A DNA stretch of 64,000 nt from Candidatus Zixiibacteriota bacterium (lineage in GTDB: Bacteria > Zixibacteria > MSB-5A5 > GN15 > FEB-12): NCBI GenBank assembly GCA_034003725.1, contig JAVEYB010000009.1:103883-167882 (forward strand). Direction: 5' to 3'. This document shows positions 63,589-64,000 of this stretch, in pieces; position 1 is the stretch's first letter, and the number at the start of each line of letters is the position of its first letter. Both the position numbers and the translations under genes were made by a program. The notes under the pieces were generated by a model, which had not been told where the DNA came from, made no database searches, and worked only from the letters and a program-made list of their open reading frames with translations.

Positions 63589-64000
63589 CGTGCCCGTGAC
63601 CTTGGTCACGGTGAGCGCACCTCCCAAACGAAAGATCTCCGTGCCCGTGACCTCGGTCACGGTGAACCAGCCTCCCAAACGAAAAATCTCCGTGCCCGTG
63701 ACCTTGGTCACGGTGAACCAACCTCCCAAACGAAAAATCTCCGTGCCCGTGACCTCGGTCACGGTGAACCAGCCTCCCAAACGAAAGATCTCCGTGCCCG
63801 TGACCTCGGTCACGGTGAACCAACCTCCCAAACGAAAAATCTCCGTGCCCGTGACCTTGGTCACGGTGAACCAACCTACCAAACGAAAAATCTCCGTGCC
63901 CGTGACCTAGGTCACGGTGAACCATCCTCCCAAACGAAAAATCTCCGTGCCCGTGACCTAGGTCACGGTGAACCAACCTACCAAACGAAAGATCTCCGTG
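63589..64000. repeat. 51-bp tandem array with an internal palindrome, continuing past the window
   Basis: Eight complete 51-bp units begin at 63589, 63640, 63691, 63742, 63793, 63844, 63895 and 63946, and a ninth starts at 63997. Each holds CCGTGACC-TN-GGTCACGG, with arms invariant and N being T, C, T, C, C, T, A, A in order. The remainder (AACCAACCTCCCAAACGAAA) varies at few positions. Since 51 is a multiple of three, frames stay open on both strands until the two A units make TAG in one frame. There are no spacers, so it is not CRISPR. The lead-in 63430-63588 shows no gene. Confidence 0.92.

Noticed and set aside
63473..63910. 145-residue ORF with a 17-residue repeat (KRKISVPVT...)
   Set aside because: It is produced by the 51-bp array; later units make TAG in this frame, minus-strand frames are equally open, and there is no ribosome site for the TTG start.
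63589..64000. CRISPR array
   Set aside because: Units are contiguous with no spacers and no cas genes nearby.

Overview
The window looks like chromosomal DNA from a GC-rich, Gram-negative, free-living bacterium of the Fibrobacteres-Chlorobi-Bacteroidetes (FCB) superphylum. An uncultured lineage of the Zixibacteria kind is my best guess. This is inferred from a TonB-dependent receptor with an N-terminal carboxypeptidase-like domain, a large secreted protein with a FlgD-like C-terminus and a PorV-like barrel in one run, from split gcvPA/gcvPB, a B12-dependent ribonucleotide reductase, a large Alu-type SRP RNA and a recurrent -10 element TATnTTG. There is no phage, no insertion sequence and no CRISPR array. 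Most of the window is housekeeping genes in compact operons.

Layout. 0-4.2 kb: glycine cleavage P-protein subunits (gcvPA, gcvPB) flanking a small zinc-ribbon gene and a periplasmic thioredoxin-like gene. The thioredoxin gene is read through an in-frame UGA at the first position of its CxxC site. A hairpin with a GGUC loop follows the UGA, so it is a strong candidate selenoprotein. 4.2-5.7 kb: a two-domain ECF-type ABC ATPase. 5.7-9.5 kb: a pyrimidine operon (pyrR, pyrB, pyrC, nitrilase-family gene) behind a strong promoter and a PyrR-type leader. 9.5-18 kb: surface-glycan and lipid-linked sugar genes. 18-24 kb: accA, a Trm112-like zinc protein, a PTS IIA protein and the elongasome genes mreC-mreD-mrdA-rodA. 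24-26.5 kb: a retropepsin-like protease and an outer-membrane barrel. 26.5-30 kb: gap-pgk-tpiA-secG and tRNA-Leu(GAG). 30-41 kb: a mixed region with a zinc-finger/PP2C phosphatase fusion, a VOC gene and its broken paralogue, a GT22-like membrane enzyme, pyk, a deacetylase, a secreted C1 peptidase, nrdJ and a roadblock-like gene. 41.5-47 kb: acpS and a minus-strand signalling operon (binding protein, histidine kinase, two receivers, receiver-GAF-kinase hybrid). 47-55.5 kb: TonB receptor, FlgD-tailed secreted protein, PorV-like protein and a secreted HExxH metalloprotease. 55.5-61.4 kb, minus strand: rmuC, a TPR membrane protein, recR, ybaB and dnaX, the last with an A10 slippery run. 61.4-64 kb: a repeat-rich region around tRNA-Ala(CGC) and SRP RNA, ending in a 51-bp palindrome-bearing tandem array that runs off the window.

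The most interesting signals are the candidate selenoprotein with its SECIS-like hairpin, the dnaX slippery site with stop codons in both shifted frames, the 51-bp array, the zinc-finger/phosphatase fusion, and the promoter motif shared by at least seven genes. All identifications come from reading the sequence; no database search was run.
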